Positions 1-9,872 of a DNA stretch of 64,000 nt are shown here, piece by piece. A model generated the notes under the pieces. That model was not told the DNA's origin. It made no database searches and worked only from the letters and a program-made list of their open reading frames with translations. How positions within the stretch are numbered: position 1 is the first letter of the stretch; each line of letters starts with the position of its first letter. The stretch is from Thalassoglobus polymorphus (lineage in GTDB: Bacteria > Planctomycetota > Planctomycetia > Planctomycetales > Planctomycetaceae). The stretch is taken from NCBI RefSeq assembly GCF_007744255.1, contig NZ_CP036267.1:5282001-5346000 (forward strand), in the 5' to 3' direction. Position numbers and translations under genes: made by a program.

Positions 1-899
<899 letters not shown>

Positions 900-959
900 T
901 CAATAGCCGGGGAAAGAGTCGAGTTGCCTTGCCCGTCAGCGCTCTTCCCGACCATCATG

Positions 960-984
960 TTGCGAAATCTGCTTGATTTCGCAA
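960..984 (-). promoter_or_regulatory. Perfect hairpin in the ahcY leader
   Basis: TTGCGAAATC (960-969) and GATTTCGCAA (975-984) form a perfect 10-bp inverted repeat around a 5-nt loop, 145 nt upstream of the ahcY start. There is no T-run, so it is not a standard terminator. It could be a leader RNA stem or a dimeric regulator site. I do not recognise it as a known SAH or SAM riboswitch. Confidence 0.5.
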
Positions 985-1156
985 CCGATATGCAGGAAAG
1001 TTGCCCCAGAATTTCCAAGAGTATAGACAAATCCGCAATCTGACCGTCGGATATCACACAGGAATGTCTGAATTCTCGGTTTGAAGAGAAAATTGCCACC
1101 TCAACAATGCATCACTCAACGTGAGTATGAGCCGTTCTAGAACACTTTCGTGTTTC

Positions 1157-1182
1157 TTGTGTCCGTGAAGGTCACATTTACC
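1157..1182 (-). repeat. Possible decayed family-A remnant
   Basis: The stretch GTGTCCGTGAAGGTCACATT resembles the internal family-A segment GTGCCCGTGAAGAACACATT. A similar sequence lies near 14503-14520. The match is only about 20 bases with several differences and no element termini, so this is tentative. Confidence 0.25.
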
Positions 1183-1427
1183 ACAGCTGAGACTTGGCAC
1201 TGCAGAGACTGCTTGTCGGCAACTTTTGGTTGACTCATCAATATCTCTTGAACTTTGACTTTCATTTCGAAGAGGCTAATTTTCAAATCATGTCCCTCAG
1301 ATTTCAATAAAGACATGAGCGAAGATTGATCTGAAGGCTCTCACCAAACCACCATTCGGATTTCCAGAACTCCATGCGGAGCAAGAGTTCAAGTTGTCGT
1401 TGAATTCGATCAAACAGCGACGATGGG

Positions 1428-2951
1428 TCACGAGAGTAAATCCTGAATGACGTGACCGTGAACATCTGTCAATCGGCGATCGATGCCATCGTTGCGGACC
1501 GTCAATTTTCGGTGATCGATGCCGAGTTGATGGAGGATGGTCGCATGTACGTCGTGGACCAGTGTTGGATTCTCTCGGTCTAGCGGTTTGTATCCCCACT
1601 CATCTGAAGGTCCGTACGAGCCCCCTGGTTTAATGCCCCCTCCACAGAGCCAATTCGTAAAGACAAATGGATTGTGATCGCGGCCTTGGCTTCCTTGTGT
1701 GGATGGCATTCTCCCGAATTCTGTTGTCCAAAGGATAAGTGTTTCGTTCAGTAGACCACGCTGCTTGAGATCTTTAATGAGCGCCGCTGCTCCAGTCGCC
1801 ATGCCGAGGGCGAGCGGTTTGTGATCTCGCTCGATGTTTTCGTGGCTGTCCCAGTTTCGGCGAGGAAAGCTGTTATCGTTTCCGGACCAGACCTGCACAA
1901 ATCGCACTCCTCGCTCAATCAATCTTCGGGCGATCAGACATTTGCGACCGAAGTATTCAATTTCTTCTGGTGGATTAATTTCATCCGGATAGGTTGAGCC
2001 AGGCTTGTCGAGCCCATACATCTCAAGGATGTGCTTCGGCTCTTGGGTGAGATCCATCGCTTCGGGTGCACTCAACTGCATTTTGGCAGCCAGTTCATAC
2101 GAACGTATTCTCGCTTCCAACCGAGAGTCTCCGGGACGCTGTTGTTCGAATTCACGATTCAAGCGATTCAAAAGCTCCAGCCCATCCTTTTCGCTCTTTG
2201 CCGTAATGAAGTCAGCATGCGGTGTGAGATCGTCAATCGGATTTTTTCTCTGGGGAAAAATCGCTGTCCCTTGAGTGTTTGCAGGTAAGAAGGCCGCGCC
2301 CCAATTCTTCGGCCCGTTGCTGGCGAAGCCGCGGTGGTCGGGCAGGACAACAAACGTTGGCAGATTATTATTCAGAGTCCCCAATCCATACGAGACCCAT
2401 GACCCCATGCCCGGAAATCCTGGACGATCAAATCCCGTCGCCTGTAAATAGGTCGCCTGACTATGCACTCCTGTTTTCCCGACCATGTTGTGAATAAAGG
2501 CCATATCATCGACACACGCCCCCAGAGGTGCGACGACGTCGCTGATCATTTTTCCGGTCTCACCATACGGCCGAAACTTGAAAGGGGACTTCATCCATGG
2601 TCCATTTCCATTCTGAAACAGCTCGACACGCTCCCCAAAGTCAGAGGGCTCACCATGATGTTTTTCAAGTTGCGGCTTGTAATCAAACAAATCAATATGG
2701 CTGGCGGCTCCGCCCATGAAAAGTTGTATCACCTGCTTTGCTTTAGGAGGTTGATGCAAGACCTGAACTGCACCTCCTGTCTCAAGGTTTGTTGATTGGC
2801 TAGCCAGAACTCCTTCATCGTGCAGCAGACTGGTCAGCGCCAAAGAGGCGAATCCAGCAGCTCCCTGTTGCAGAAAATTTCGTCGATCAAGAAGGGGGTG
2901 TGAGAACATTCCTGAGGCACTTCGCGTTGAAAGTTGAAATGTGTGAGGCAT
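1428..2951 (-). CDS. DUF1501 domain protein, Tat-exported (sulfatase-fold)
   Basis: 507-aa DUF1501 (PF07394) protein, a family very expanded in planctomycetes and related in fold to alkaline phosphatase/sulfatase enzymes; the substrate is unknown. The N-terminus has a twin-arginine signal (DRRNFLQQGAAGFASLAL, about residues 22-40), indicating folded export. Typical blocks are visible: AKQVIQLFMGGAASHIDLFD, FVQVWSGND, LILWTTEFGRMPSTQG and GRDHNPF. It lies 32 bp downstream of a PSD1/PSCyt gene on the same strand, the usual planctomycete pairing, so the two are probably co-transcribed. The ATG at 2951 has no clear Shine-Dalgarno; an internal Met nearer the Tat motif (2909) is a possible alternative start. 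Confidence 0.9.
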   Translation of the reverse strand: MPHTFQLSTRSASGMFSHPLLDRRNFLQQGAAGFASLALTSLLHDEGVLASQSTNLETGGAVQVLHQPPKAKQVIQLFMGGAASHIDLFDYKPQLEKHHGEPSDFGERVELFQNGNGPWMKSPFKFRPYGETGKMISDVVAPLGACVDDMAFIHNMVGKTGVHSQATYLQATGFDRPGFPGMGSWVSYGLGTLNNNLPTFVVLPDHRGFASNGPKNWGAAFLPANTQGTAIFPQRKNPIDDLTPHADFITAKSEKDGLELLNRLNREFEQQRPGDSRLEARIRSYELAAKMQLSAPEAMDLTQEPKHILEMYGLDKPGSTYPDEINPPEEIEYFGRKCLIARRLIERGVRFVQVWSGNDNSFPRRNWDSHENIERDHKPLALGMATGAAALIKDLKQRGLLNETLILWTTEFGRMPSTQGSQGRDHNPFVFTNWLCGGGIKPGGSYGPSDEWGYKPLDRENPTLVHDVHATILHQLGIDHRKLTVRNDGIDRRLTDVHGHVIQDLLS

Positions 2952-2983
2952 GACGAAGATTGCAATTCACAGTCTCGACAGGG

Positions 2984-5900
2984 CTAATCGACAAACATCA
3001 ATTCACTTAAATTCAGCAGGAGACGACAACTGTTTGCGAGACCATGCTTCCTGGTATGCGCAACTAAAAGCTGCACTTCTTGCTCAGTGGCCTCGCGCCC
3101 TGTCGTCAAGAACATTCCAAGTTTAATTTGATCTGTAATCGACTCCCTCTCCGCTTCCAACCTCTCAGCAAATCTCTCAGCCATCACGAGATTAAAGTCG
3201 TTATTCATCAGGGAGAGTACCTGCAAGGCAGTGAGAGTTTCGGATCTCTTAGGGGTACTTTGCGAGGAGTCCGCACAGTCGAAAACGGTCATCCAGGGAT
3301 CGGGCTGCGATCGAACAACAAAACGATAAATGCTGCGACGGTGCCGCTTCGCTTTTGCAGGATCAAACAAGTGGTACTCGTAGTGCGGTGAGTGTTCTGG
3401 CCGCTGAAGTACAAAGAGCCGATCTCCCGGCCCACCGGGCGTTCTATCGAGTTGCCCACTGATTGCAAGAATCGAATCGCGAAGTTCCTCAGCTGTGAGT
3501 CGACGGCGATTCATTCTCCAAAGGTAGCGGTTGCTGCCATCAATTTTGGAATTCTGAAGACTATGGGTCGAAGCCTGCTGATAAGTCGCACTCGTAACAA
3601 TCAACCGATGGAGCTCTTTGAAAGACTGCCCGCCATCTCGAAATTCAACAGCCAGCCAATCGAGCAACTCGGGATGCGAAGGGAGTTGCCCCATACGTCC
3701 AAAATCATTCGGCGAAGCAACAAGCCCTTCTCCAAAATGGTAGTGCCAAACCCGATTCACAATTGAACGCCACGTGAGTGGATGGTCGCGACGAGTCACC
3801 CATTTCGCGAACTCAGCTCGGGCCTCACCTTCGGTATGATTCGGGGAGAGCGGCAATTCCCAAGGCTCCTCAAACTTTAGAGGGACCACCCCTGGAGAAA
3901 CGACTTCTCGTGGTTGATCGATGTCTCCTCGATGGAGCAGATGAACCGGCCGTGGAATTCCTGCGGTCGGCTTGAAATTTCCCTGAGGTTTGAAATTCGT
4001 CGTCGCTGCATAGACCATTTCCCCAGTTGGCAGCGCGGCGAGTCGCTTCCTGAAATCTTTAACTTCTGCCTCGAGCAAATTCTTTCTGGATTGTCGCTCG
4101 GAAGTATTGATCCTTGCCAGAATCGCACTGCGTTGTCTGGTCGCAGCGGCCAGTTTTGCTTCAGCTTCTGAATTGAGAGACTTCGCCCAGATCCCATCCG
4201 TCAAATTGTTTTTCGCCCAGCGAACTGGTGCTTCAATCGAATCCAACGCAGTGACATTTGCCTTCAATGCGACATTCTTGTTTGAAGTATCATAGGCTTC
4301 CAACTCAGCAAGCGCGAACATGTAGTCGTTCTTCCTTTCGCTGAGTTTTGTTGCTGTGATGCGGATGAAACGGACAGTTTTTTTGGCAACCGAATGAATT
4401 ACTGGTTGTAACCCTGGGTTGGTGACATCCTCTGCAGTTTCATCAACAAGGAGCAGCGAATCAGAATCGCTCGCGAAATCCTTTACGCGAAGAGCCCCTT
4501 CAATTCGGTAACGGACAGGGAAACCAAACCCAGAGCCAATTCCGGCATAGTTGTCATGGCACGCATGCAGAACCAGTTGGCTGATTTCGACCGGTTGCCC
4601 GAGATCGATTTGGACCCACTTTGACTCTTTGAAATCCTCAACCGTTGGTCGTGGATGGATTTGGCTATGGTATCCATACTGAGGTTGTTTCTCTTTCGGT
4701 GAAGCTAGTTGCTCCAGAGATTTGATCTCCCTGTTAAGTCGCTTCAGTTCAACTCCACCATCTTTTTCGATCTCCTCTTTGAGTTGCTTTTGTGCTTCCA
4801 GATTAGCTTGCACCTGTGCATTCAATTCTTGCCGTTGCTGTTCGATTTCCGGTGATGTGTTGTACCTCCGGTCAGCTCGATCCACAGCAGCGAAGATTGA
4901 TTGCAAGCTGTAATAGTGCTCTTGAGTGAATGGATCAAACTTATGGTTGTGGCATCGGGCACATTGTATTGTGAGACTGCAAAAAGTATTCATCACGTTG
5001 CTGACCATATCATCCCGGTCCAGATTCCGCGCGACCTTTCCATCTAGCTTGGCCTCGGGGACTTCAACATGTCCAATAAAATCCCAAGGTCCGGCAGCGA
5101 TGAATCCTAATCCCAGAATTCCATCTGATTCACCGGGGAACAGAACATCGCCAGCAATCTGTTCCTGAACGAACTTTGAATACGGCTTCTCTTCATTGAA
5201 AGAACGGATGACGTAATCTCGATACGGCCACGCATTTTCACGCAGCTTATCTTTATCGTACCCGCACGTATCAGCGTACTTGACGACATCCAACCAGTGA
5301 CGTGCCCAGTGCTCCCCATAGGCGGGCGAATCGAGCAGACGATCAACGAGTTTGATGTACGCATCATCGCCAGTCTCCGCCAGAAATGCTCGAATCTCTT
5401 CGGGCGTTGGGGGAAGTCCAGTGAGGTCATAAGTGAGCCGCCGGATCAAAGTTCGTTTGCTTGCCCGTTCTGAATGTGTGAGACCATTTTCCAACTGAGC
5501 CTGAAGAATAAACGCATCAACCGGATGATCCATCCACTCTTCTGAACCTGCTGACTTGACAACCGCTGGGATTTCTGGCCGCTCAAGAGGCTGAAAGGAC
5601 CACCAGTCAAAGCTCTCAACCTGCGCAGCTTTCAGTTCAAAAGCTTCAGGCCAATGTGCTCCTTGCTGAATCCATTGCTTGATCGCTTCGATTTCTTTTT
5701 CCGTGAGCGGATCAGCTGCCTTGGGCATTCGAGGAGCCTGTCCATCTTGCGTTTGAATCACGCTCAAGAGATGGCTCGATTCTGGATCACCGCTGATCAC
5801 CATTCCGGAATCAGCCAGAGATTTCGCTGATTGCAGCGAGAAGTCCCCCTTTCTCTCACTGTCATTGTGGCAACTCAAACAGCGACGAGACAGGATCGCT

Positions 5901-5992
5901 GCGACGCCGCTCGATTCAAAAGTCGGGACATCGGCAGCGAGACACGAGGACGAACTGCAGACTAGAATGAAACAAACAATATTCCGAAACAT
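2984..5992 (-). CDS. PSD1 and planctomycete cytochrome C domain protein
   Basis: A secreted protein of about 1,002 aa. A signal peptide (MFRNIVCFILVCSSSSCLAA) is followed by a PSCyt1 haem motif CLSCH at residues 38-42. Next come a DUF1549/PSCyt2 block (VDAFILQAQLENGL onward), a discoidin/F5-8C-like beta domain in the middle (WVQIDLGQPVEISQLVLHAC), a short coiled stretch, and a C-terminal DUF1553/PSD1 block (WRSIVNRVWHYHFGEGLV). The family is thought to act outside the cytoplasm with DUF1501 partners, possibly in polysaccharide oxidation; the reaction is not established. I chose the ATG at 5992 rather than an upstream GTG because it begins the signal peptide. It sits between an ECF sigma gene (124 bp upstream) and a DUF1501 gene. 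Confidence 0.92.
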   Translation of the reverse strand: MFRNIVCFILVCSSSSCLAADVPTFESSGVAAILSRRCLSCHNDSERKGDFSLQSAKSLADSGMVISGDPESSHLLSVIQTQDGQAPRMPKAADPLTEKEIEAIKQWIQQGAHWPEAFELKAAQVESFDWWSFQPLERPEIPAVVKSAGSEEWMDHPVDAFILQAQLENGLTHSERASKRTLIRRLTYDLTGLPPTPEEIRAFLAETGDDAYIKLVDRLLDSPAYGEHWARHWLDVVKYADTCGYDKDKLRENAWPYRDYVIRSFNEEKPYSKFVQEQIAGDVLFPGESDGILGLGFIAAGPWDFIGHVEVPEAKLDGKVARNLDRDDMVSNVMNTFCSLTIQCARCHNHKFDPFTQEHYYSLQSIFAAVDRADRRYNTSPEIEQQRQELNAQVQANLEAQKQLKEEIEKDGGVELKRLNREIKSLEQLASPKEKQPQYGYHSQIHPRPTVEDFKESKWVQIDLGQPVEISQLVLHACHDNYAGIGSGFGFPVRYRIEGALRVKDFASDSDSLLLVDETAEDVTNPGLQPVIHSVAKKTVRFIRITATKLSERKNDYMFALAELEAYDTSNKNVALKANVTALDSIEAPVRWAKNNLTDGIWAKSLNSEAEAKLAAATRQRSAILARINTSERQSRKNLLEAEVKDFRKRLAALPTGEMVYAATTNFKPQGNFKPTAGIPRPVHLLHRGDIDQPREVVSPGVVPLKFEEPWELPLSPNHTEGEARAEFAKWVTRRDHPLTWRSIVNRVWHYHFGEGLVASPNDFGRMGQLPSHPELLDWLAVEFRDGGQSFKELHRLIVTSATYQQASTHSLQNSKIDGSNRYLWRMNRRRLTAEELRDSILAISGQLDRTPGGPGDRLFVLQRPEHSPHYEYHLFDPAKAKRHRRSIYRFVVRSQPDPWMTVFDCADSSQSTPKRSETLTALQVLSLMNNDFNLVMAERFAERLEAERESITDQIKLGMFLTTGREATEQEVQLLVAHTRKHGLANSCRLLLNLSELMFVD

Positions 5993-6116
5993 CGACACGA
6001 CCACTCAGCAGTTTCTTGTGACTCATAAAACGCAACTGCGTCTGGTAAGCCAGAATACCAGCTTCATTCAATCATCAGCAAGACTTGATGCGGAATCGGC
6101 GCAATGAGAGCCCAGG

Positions 6117-6686
6117 CTACGATTCTCTTGCCTCTTCAATATAGACAGCGAACCAGGAGCGGGCGTAGTTCCAGTTTTCATATGCGGTCGAACGGGACAT
6201 CCCCAGAACTTTCCCTGCGTCTTCTACGGACAAACCTCCGTACATGCGAAGCTTGACGATTTCGGCAGCGTCGAAATCTTCGCATTCAAGCACAGTCAAT
6301 GCTCCGTCGAGTTCGATCAACTGGTCGCGAAGCTGTTCCGTACTGGGATTTGGAAAATCACTCAGTTCAACTTGGACATGCTCTCCGCCGCGCTTCTGAG
6401 AGGCCTTTGCACGGGCCGCTTCAACCAGAATACGGCGCATCGCATTGGCAGCTGCGGTAAAAAAATGTCCACGCGATTCCCATCGGATTGAATCACCATT
6501 TTTCACTAACCGCAAGTAGGCTTCGTGAACAAGAGCTGTCGGCTGAAGCGTATGATCTCCACGCTCCTGCTGCATCCGATATTTCGCTAGATTTCGCAAC
6601 TCATTATAGACCAGCGGAAGAAGATCCTCTGCAGCCGAGAGATCTCCTTCGTCAATCCGATTAAGAATTTGAGTAACGTCTGACAT
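6117..6686 (-). CDS. ECF-type RNA polymerase sigma factor
   Basis: 189-aa sigma factor of the PF07638 ECF subgroup common in planctomycetes. Region 2 is visible as ALVHEAYLRLV...WESRGHFFTAAANAMRRIL. A region-4 helix-turn-helix follows near the C-terminus (IVKLRMYGGLSVEDAGKVLGMSRSTAYENW). It acts in the cytoplasm, directing RNA polymerase to a dedicated promoter set. It lies 124 bp upstream of the PSD1 gene on the same strand, so sigma/PSD1/DUF1501 may form one unit. No anti-sigma gene is adjacent. The start at 6686 lacks a clear Shine-Dalgarno. Confidence 0.93.
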   Translation of the reverse strand: MSDVTQILNRIDEGDLSAAEDLLPLVYNELRNLAKYRMQQERGDHTLQPTALVHEAYLRLVKNGDSIRWESRGHFFTAAANAMRRILVEAARAKASQKRGGEHVQVELSDFPNPSTEQLRDQLIELDGALTVLECEDFDAAEIVKLRMYGGLSVEDAGKVLGMSRSTAYENWNYARSWFAVYIEEARES

Positions 6687-7121
6687 AAAGTGGGCAGTAG
6701 GGCCAATGAAAATCAGTAAGTACGTTTATAAAATTCGTGGATGAAGTGAGTCGACTATGGACCAACGACCGTTGGTTCTGAAAGGCTTTGGGGAGCATTT
6801 TGCATGCGGTCAATTCAGCACACCCTCCCTGTGATTAACACGGTTGCAAGCTGAAAATAATTCACTTTAACAAACCCGCTACAGTGAAACTGAGTCCAAA
6901 TTGAACAAATTGAAATCGAGGAGAGGACACTGGAAGGGGAAGGATTCTGCGGGTAGGCGAAATTGTGCCGCTGGGACTTCGAAGGTTTGCATCGAGCAAA
7001 CAGATTTGATCCACAAGCTGCACAAATTCCGCTCAACCACAACACGTTTCTGACCTATCACCACTCTCAACGAAAAGATGTTCGCATCTGATCAAACTCT
7101 TTGAGGAAAGTCACGAAAAAA
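6687..7121. other. Intergenic gap
   Basis: 435 bp between the ECF sigma gene and an isomerase gene, both on the minus strand. I see no gene, element copy or strong hairpin. It should contain the promoter of the ECF gene, but no promoter could be assigned by eye. Confidence 0.5.
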
Positions 7122-7955
7122 TCAGGAATTTGATTTTTCGAGATCAGCCAACACCTGCTTCATATAGGCCATGCTCTCTTCACAGATTTTTTCTGCGCCG
7201 GGGGAATAGTCAAAAACTTCGACTGAAACCCAACCATCGTACCCAGAATCAAGCAAAGCCTGGAAAATCGGGTGATAGTCGGTCTCGCCCATTCCCGGTC
7301 CGAGCAGGTTCGTGTCGTTGACGTGAAAATGCCGGGTGATGTCCTTGTGCTTTTCGATAATCCCTGGGAGTGGTGTCCCTTCTCCCAACATCGCTTTGAC
7401 ATCTTGATGCAAGGCAAAGTAGGGATTATCGACAGCAGCGATCATCTCAGCTGCCTGATCGCACGTATTAACGAAATTTGTTTCTTTCGTTGTGAGAGGT
7501 TCCATCAGCAAGCTGACGCCGCGATCTGCGATTCGGGGCATCGCTTTCTTGAATACGTCAACGGCACGGTCAAATGCTTGCTCATACGAGGTGCCCTCTT
7601 CCAGATTTCTCTGAAAAGGAGAGCCGAACACCATCACAGTTCCACCGAGATCACCGCATAAATCACCAAGTTGAATGAGATAATCGCTTGTCGCGGCACG
7701 AACCGCATCATCGGCAGTAGTGAGGTGTAAACCTTCGGTTTTTGCGAGCAACCAGTGCAAACCAATAATTTCCAGACCATGCTTCTCAGCAGTCGATTTC
7801 AGTTCTTTTCGTTGGTCAGAAGAAATATCGCTCAACGTTTCTGCCAACGCGAACGGAGCCACTTCCAGGCCGGTATAACCGATGCTTGCGCTGTATTCAC
7901 ACTGCTTCTCCCAATCCCAACCCTCAAACAACTCCTGGCATATCGCAAACTTCAT
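7122..7955 (-). CDS. Sugar phosphate isomerase/epimerase (TIM barrel)
   Basis: 277-aa cytoplasmic protein of the xylose isomerase-like TIM-barrel family (PF01261), which shares a fold with AP endonuclease 2. Family features include the N-terminal ASIGYTGLEVAPF, the metal-site segments LLMEPLTTKETNF and ALHQDVKAML, the HFHVNDTNLLGPG block and the C-terminal GWVSVEVFDYSPG. Members isomerise or epimerise sugars or inositol derivatives; the substrate cannot be read from sequence. There is no signal peptide. It is a single gene; a purine-rich stretch (AAAGAGAGAGAAACGG) precedes the ATG at 7955. Confidence 0.88.
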   Translation of the reverse strand: MKFAICQELFEGWDWEKQCEYSASIGYTGLEVAPFALAETLSDISSDQRKELKSTAEKHGLEIIGLHWLLAKTEGLHLTTADDAVRAATSDYLIQLGDLCGDLGGTVMVFGSPFQRNLEEGTSYEQAFDRAVDVFKKAMPRIADRGVSLLMEPLTTKETNFVNTCDQAAEMIAAVDNPYFALHQDVKAMLGEGTPLPGIIEKHKDITRHFHVNDTNLLGPGMGETDYHPIFQALLDSGYDGWVSVEVFDYSPGAEKICEESMAYMKQVLADLEKSNS

Positions 7956-8314
7956 ATCCGTTTCTCTCTCTTTTTCGTTCGTAATACTGATCTAGTTCTT
8001 CCGATTATGACGACACTAGGGAATGACGATCATTGAACACGTTTCCGATGTCCCTCTGTGACGATCATATTGCAGGCGCATGGTCCTAACGGTCGATCCA
8101 TTCTGACACATCCTACCGCAAATGCCTAACGTGGCATCCAAATCGACTGGGGGAGTCGTCCTGAATTGGGGATGGTCCGAGTAAAGAAAACCGGGCAGTC
8201 CAGGTAAGATGGACAAGTTACATGAAGCGTGCCAGCAATATCAGCCGAACTCCAGATTAGCAATTGCCGTTGTGGCAATTCGTTCTATGGGGTTAGTTGA
8301 AGAGGACTCTAGTC
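7956..8314. other. Divergent intergenic gap
   Basis: 359 bp between the divergent isomerase and YTV-protein genes, so it should hold both promoters. No conserved small gene, repeat copy or strong terminator was seen. Confidence 0.5.
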
Positions 8315-9733
8315 ATGAGACACAAGATGTGGATTCCTGTCCTCGCCGCCTTCTTGGCGTTCGCGAGTGCAGGGGAATCGGAAGCTGGGCTGTTCTGCGG
8401 AAGCGCACGCTTTCGCTGTTGCCCAGTAAAGTCGTGTAATCCGTGTGGGGATTACTGTAATGCAAGGGTCAACTGTGGACCATCATACAAAACAGTACGT
8501 GAGACGATCTGGTGCACAGAGCAGTACAACGAATGCCACACCGTGTACGACCGTTGCGTTGAAAAAACACCTGTCACGTACAATCGCACTGTTTACGATA
8601 CTCATTACCGTAATGAGTGCTACACAGTTCGGAAGCCGGTTTACAAAACGAACTACCGAAACGTGTGCTACACCGTTCGGAAGCCAGTTTACAAAACACA
8701 CTACCGAAACGTGTGCTACACAGTCCGGAAGCCAGTTTACAAAACTTGCTACCGCACAGTGACCTACTCAGTCTCTCGACCTGTGTACAAGACACACTAC
8801 AGAAATGTCTGCTACACAGTCCGGAAGCCAGTCTACAAAACTTGCTACCGAAACGTGTGCTACACGACCTACAAAACCAATTACAAAACATGCTACCGCG
8901 ATGTGTGCCAGACCGTGATGCGACCTGTCACAACCACAAAGTGTGTGCCGGTACAGTGTGGCGAGTGGAAAACTGTCACCGAAACAGTTCCTGGACCATG
9001 TGTTGAACGATGTGTTCAAGATCCAGGCTCATTCTGCTTCGATGAAGAATCTTGCTGCCACGTTTACAAGCCAGGAAAAGTCCGCAAAGAAATGGTTCAG
9101 TGCCCGCCACGAACTGTTTGCAAAAGAGTCTGGTGCCCAAAAATTGTCAACAAGACAGTCACTTGCACACGCATGGTTCCAGAAGTTAAACGAATCAGAG
9201 TTCCTTACACTGTCTGTGAGCGAATTCCTGTGACCCGCACCAAGCAAGTCCCTTACACAACTTGCACCTACGTCTGCGAAACTCGCACTCGACAGGTCCC
9301 TTACACGACATGCAAAATGGTTCGCGAATGCCGCACCAAGCAAGTCCCTTACACAACTTGCACCTACGTCTGCGAAACTCGCACCAAGCAAATTCCTTAC
9401 ACAACATGCAGCTACGTCTGCGAAACTCGCACCAAGCAAGTTCCCTACACAACTTGCAGCTACGTTTGCGAAACTCGCACTCGAAAAGTTCCATACCGTG
9501 TCGCTCGAACTGTTTGCGAAACTCGATATGTCACCAACGTGAAATGTGTTCCACGTCAGGTGACTGTCACGAAAACTCGTTGCGTCCCTAAAGTTGTCCT
9601 CCGCAAGGTTCCTTGTGATCCTCCGGTTGTCTCTTGTGACGCAGCACCAGCCTGTGCAGCACCGGCTCCAGCTTGTGCAGCTCCAGCTCCTGGATGTGAA
9701 GCACCTTCAGTGGGATGCGACACAGCACAATAA
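8315..9733 (+). CDS. Secreted cysteine-rich YTV tandem-repeat protein
   Basis: 472-aa exported protein (signal peptide MRHKMWIPVLAAFLAFASAG) made almost wholly of short repeats. Block 1 (roughly residues 95-200) has about six copies of a 16-residue unit like YRNVCYTVRKPVYKTH. Block 2 (roughly 305-400) has about six copies of another 16-residue unit like KQVPYTTCTYVCETRT. A Cys/Pro-rich linker with CCHVYKPGKVRKE separates them, and the tail is Ala/Pro/Cys-rich. 'YTV' repeat proteins are known from planctomycete proteomics as likely cell-wall components; the envelope role here rests on that plus the signal peptide. The many cysteines suggest disulfide cross-linking. I chose the ATG at 8315 over an upstream TTG because AGAGGA (8301-8306) lies 8 nt before it. 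A structured region and strong terminator follow. Confidence 0.85.
   Translation: MRHKMWIPVLAAFLAFASAGESEAGLFCGSARFRCCPVKSCNPCGDYCNARVNCGPSYKTVRETIWCTEQYNECHTVYDRCVEKTPVTYNRTVYDTHYRNECYTVRKPVYKTNYRNVCYTVRKPVYKTHYRNVCYTVRKPVYKTCYRTVTYSVSRPVYKTHYRNVCYTVRKPVYKTCYRNVCYTTYKTNYKTCYRDVCQTVMRPVTTTKCVPVQCGEWKTVTETVPGPCVERCVQDPGSFCFDEESCCHVYKPGKVRKEMVQCPPRTVCKRVWCPKIVNKTVTCTRMVPEVKRIRVPYTVCERIPVTRTKQVPYTTCTYVCETRTRQVPYTTCKMVRECRTKQVPYTTCTYVCETRTKQIPYTTCSYVCETRTKQVPYTTCSYVCETRTRKVPYRVARTVCETRYVTNVKCVPRQVTVTKTRCVPKVVLRKVPCDPPVVSCDAAPACAAPAPACAAPAPGCEAPSVGCDTAQ
8575..8880 (+). repeat. 48-bp coding tandem repeats, block 1 of the YTV gene
   Basis: In-frame 48-bp units encoding YRNxCYTVRKPVYKTx, about five near-perfect copies plus shortened or degenerate ones. 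Third-position changes between units are few, suggesting recent duplication or gene conversion. It explains the many long shadow ORFs in other frames here. Confidence 0.85.
9210..9500 (+). repeat. 48-bp coding tandem repeats, block 2 of the YTV gene
   Basis: About six in-frame 48-bp units encoding TKQVPYTTCTYVCETR with small variations (KMVRECR in one). The period equals that of block 1 although the residues differ, which suggests both blocks derive from one structural unit. Confidence 0.85.
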
Positions 9734-9826
9734 TGACAGACCAGCTGTCATAAAAAACGATCCTGAGTGACAGGAGGGCGAAGTTCACAACTGACCCCAT
9801 GTGAAGCTAAGAAACACTCAGGATCG
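9733..9826 (+). other. Structured 3' region (possible sRNA or 3'UTR fold)
   Basis: Three nested perfect stems directly follow the YTV stop codon. ATGACAG (9733-9739) pairs with CTGTCAT (9745-9751) around a 5-nt loop. CGATCCTGAGTG (9758-9769) pairs over 12 bp with CACTCAGGATCG (9815-9826). Inside the latter, TTCACA (9784-9789) pairs with TGTGAA (9800-9805). The terminator at 9838 closes the transcript. This could be an mRNA-stabilising 3'UTR or a processed small RNA; the sequence does not decide. Confidence 0.45.
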
Positions 9827-9837
9827 CAAGTCAACAG

Positions 9838-9872
9838 AGAGCGACCATCATCTTGATGGTCGCTCTTTTTTT
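9838..9872 (+). terminator. Strong intrinsic terminator of the YTV gene
   Basis: AGAGCGACCATCA (9838-9850) and TGATGGTCGCTCT (9854-9866) form a perfect 13-bp stem with a 3-nt loop, followed by a T-run to 9872. Confidence 0.93.

Noticed and set aside
900..950. SAH riboswitch before ahcY
   Set aside because: Only fragments such as GAGCGCTG resemble the consensus; the closing AGGCUCGG-type strand is missing, so it is reported only as an unexplained structured leader.
8560..9500. Regular 48-bp repeats that might suggest a CRISPR-like array
   Set aside because: The repeats are in frame within one open coding sequence, lack unique spacers, and no cas gene is present.
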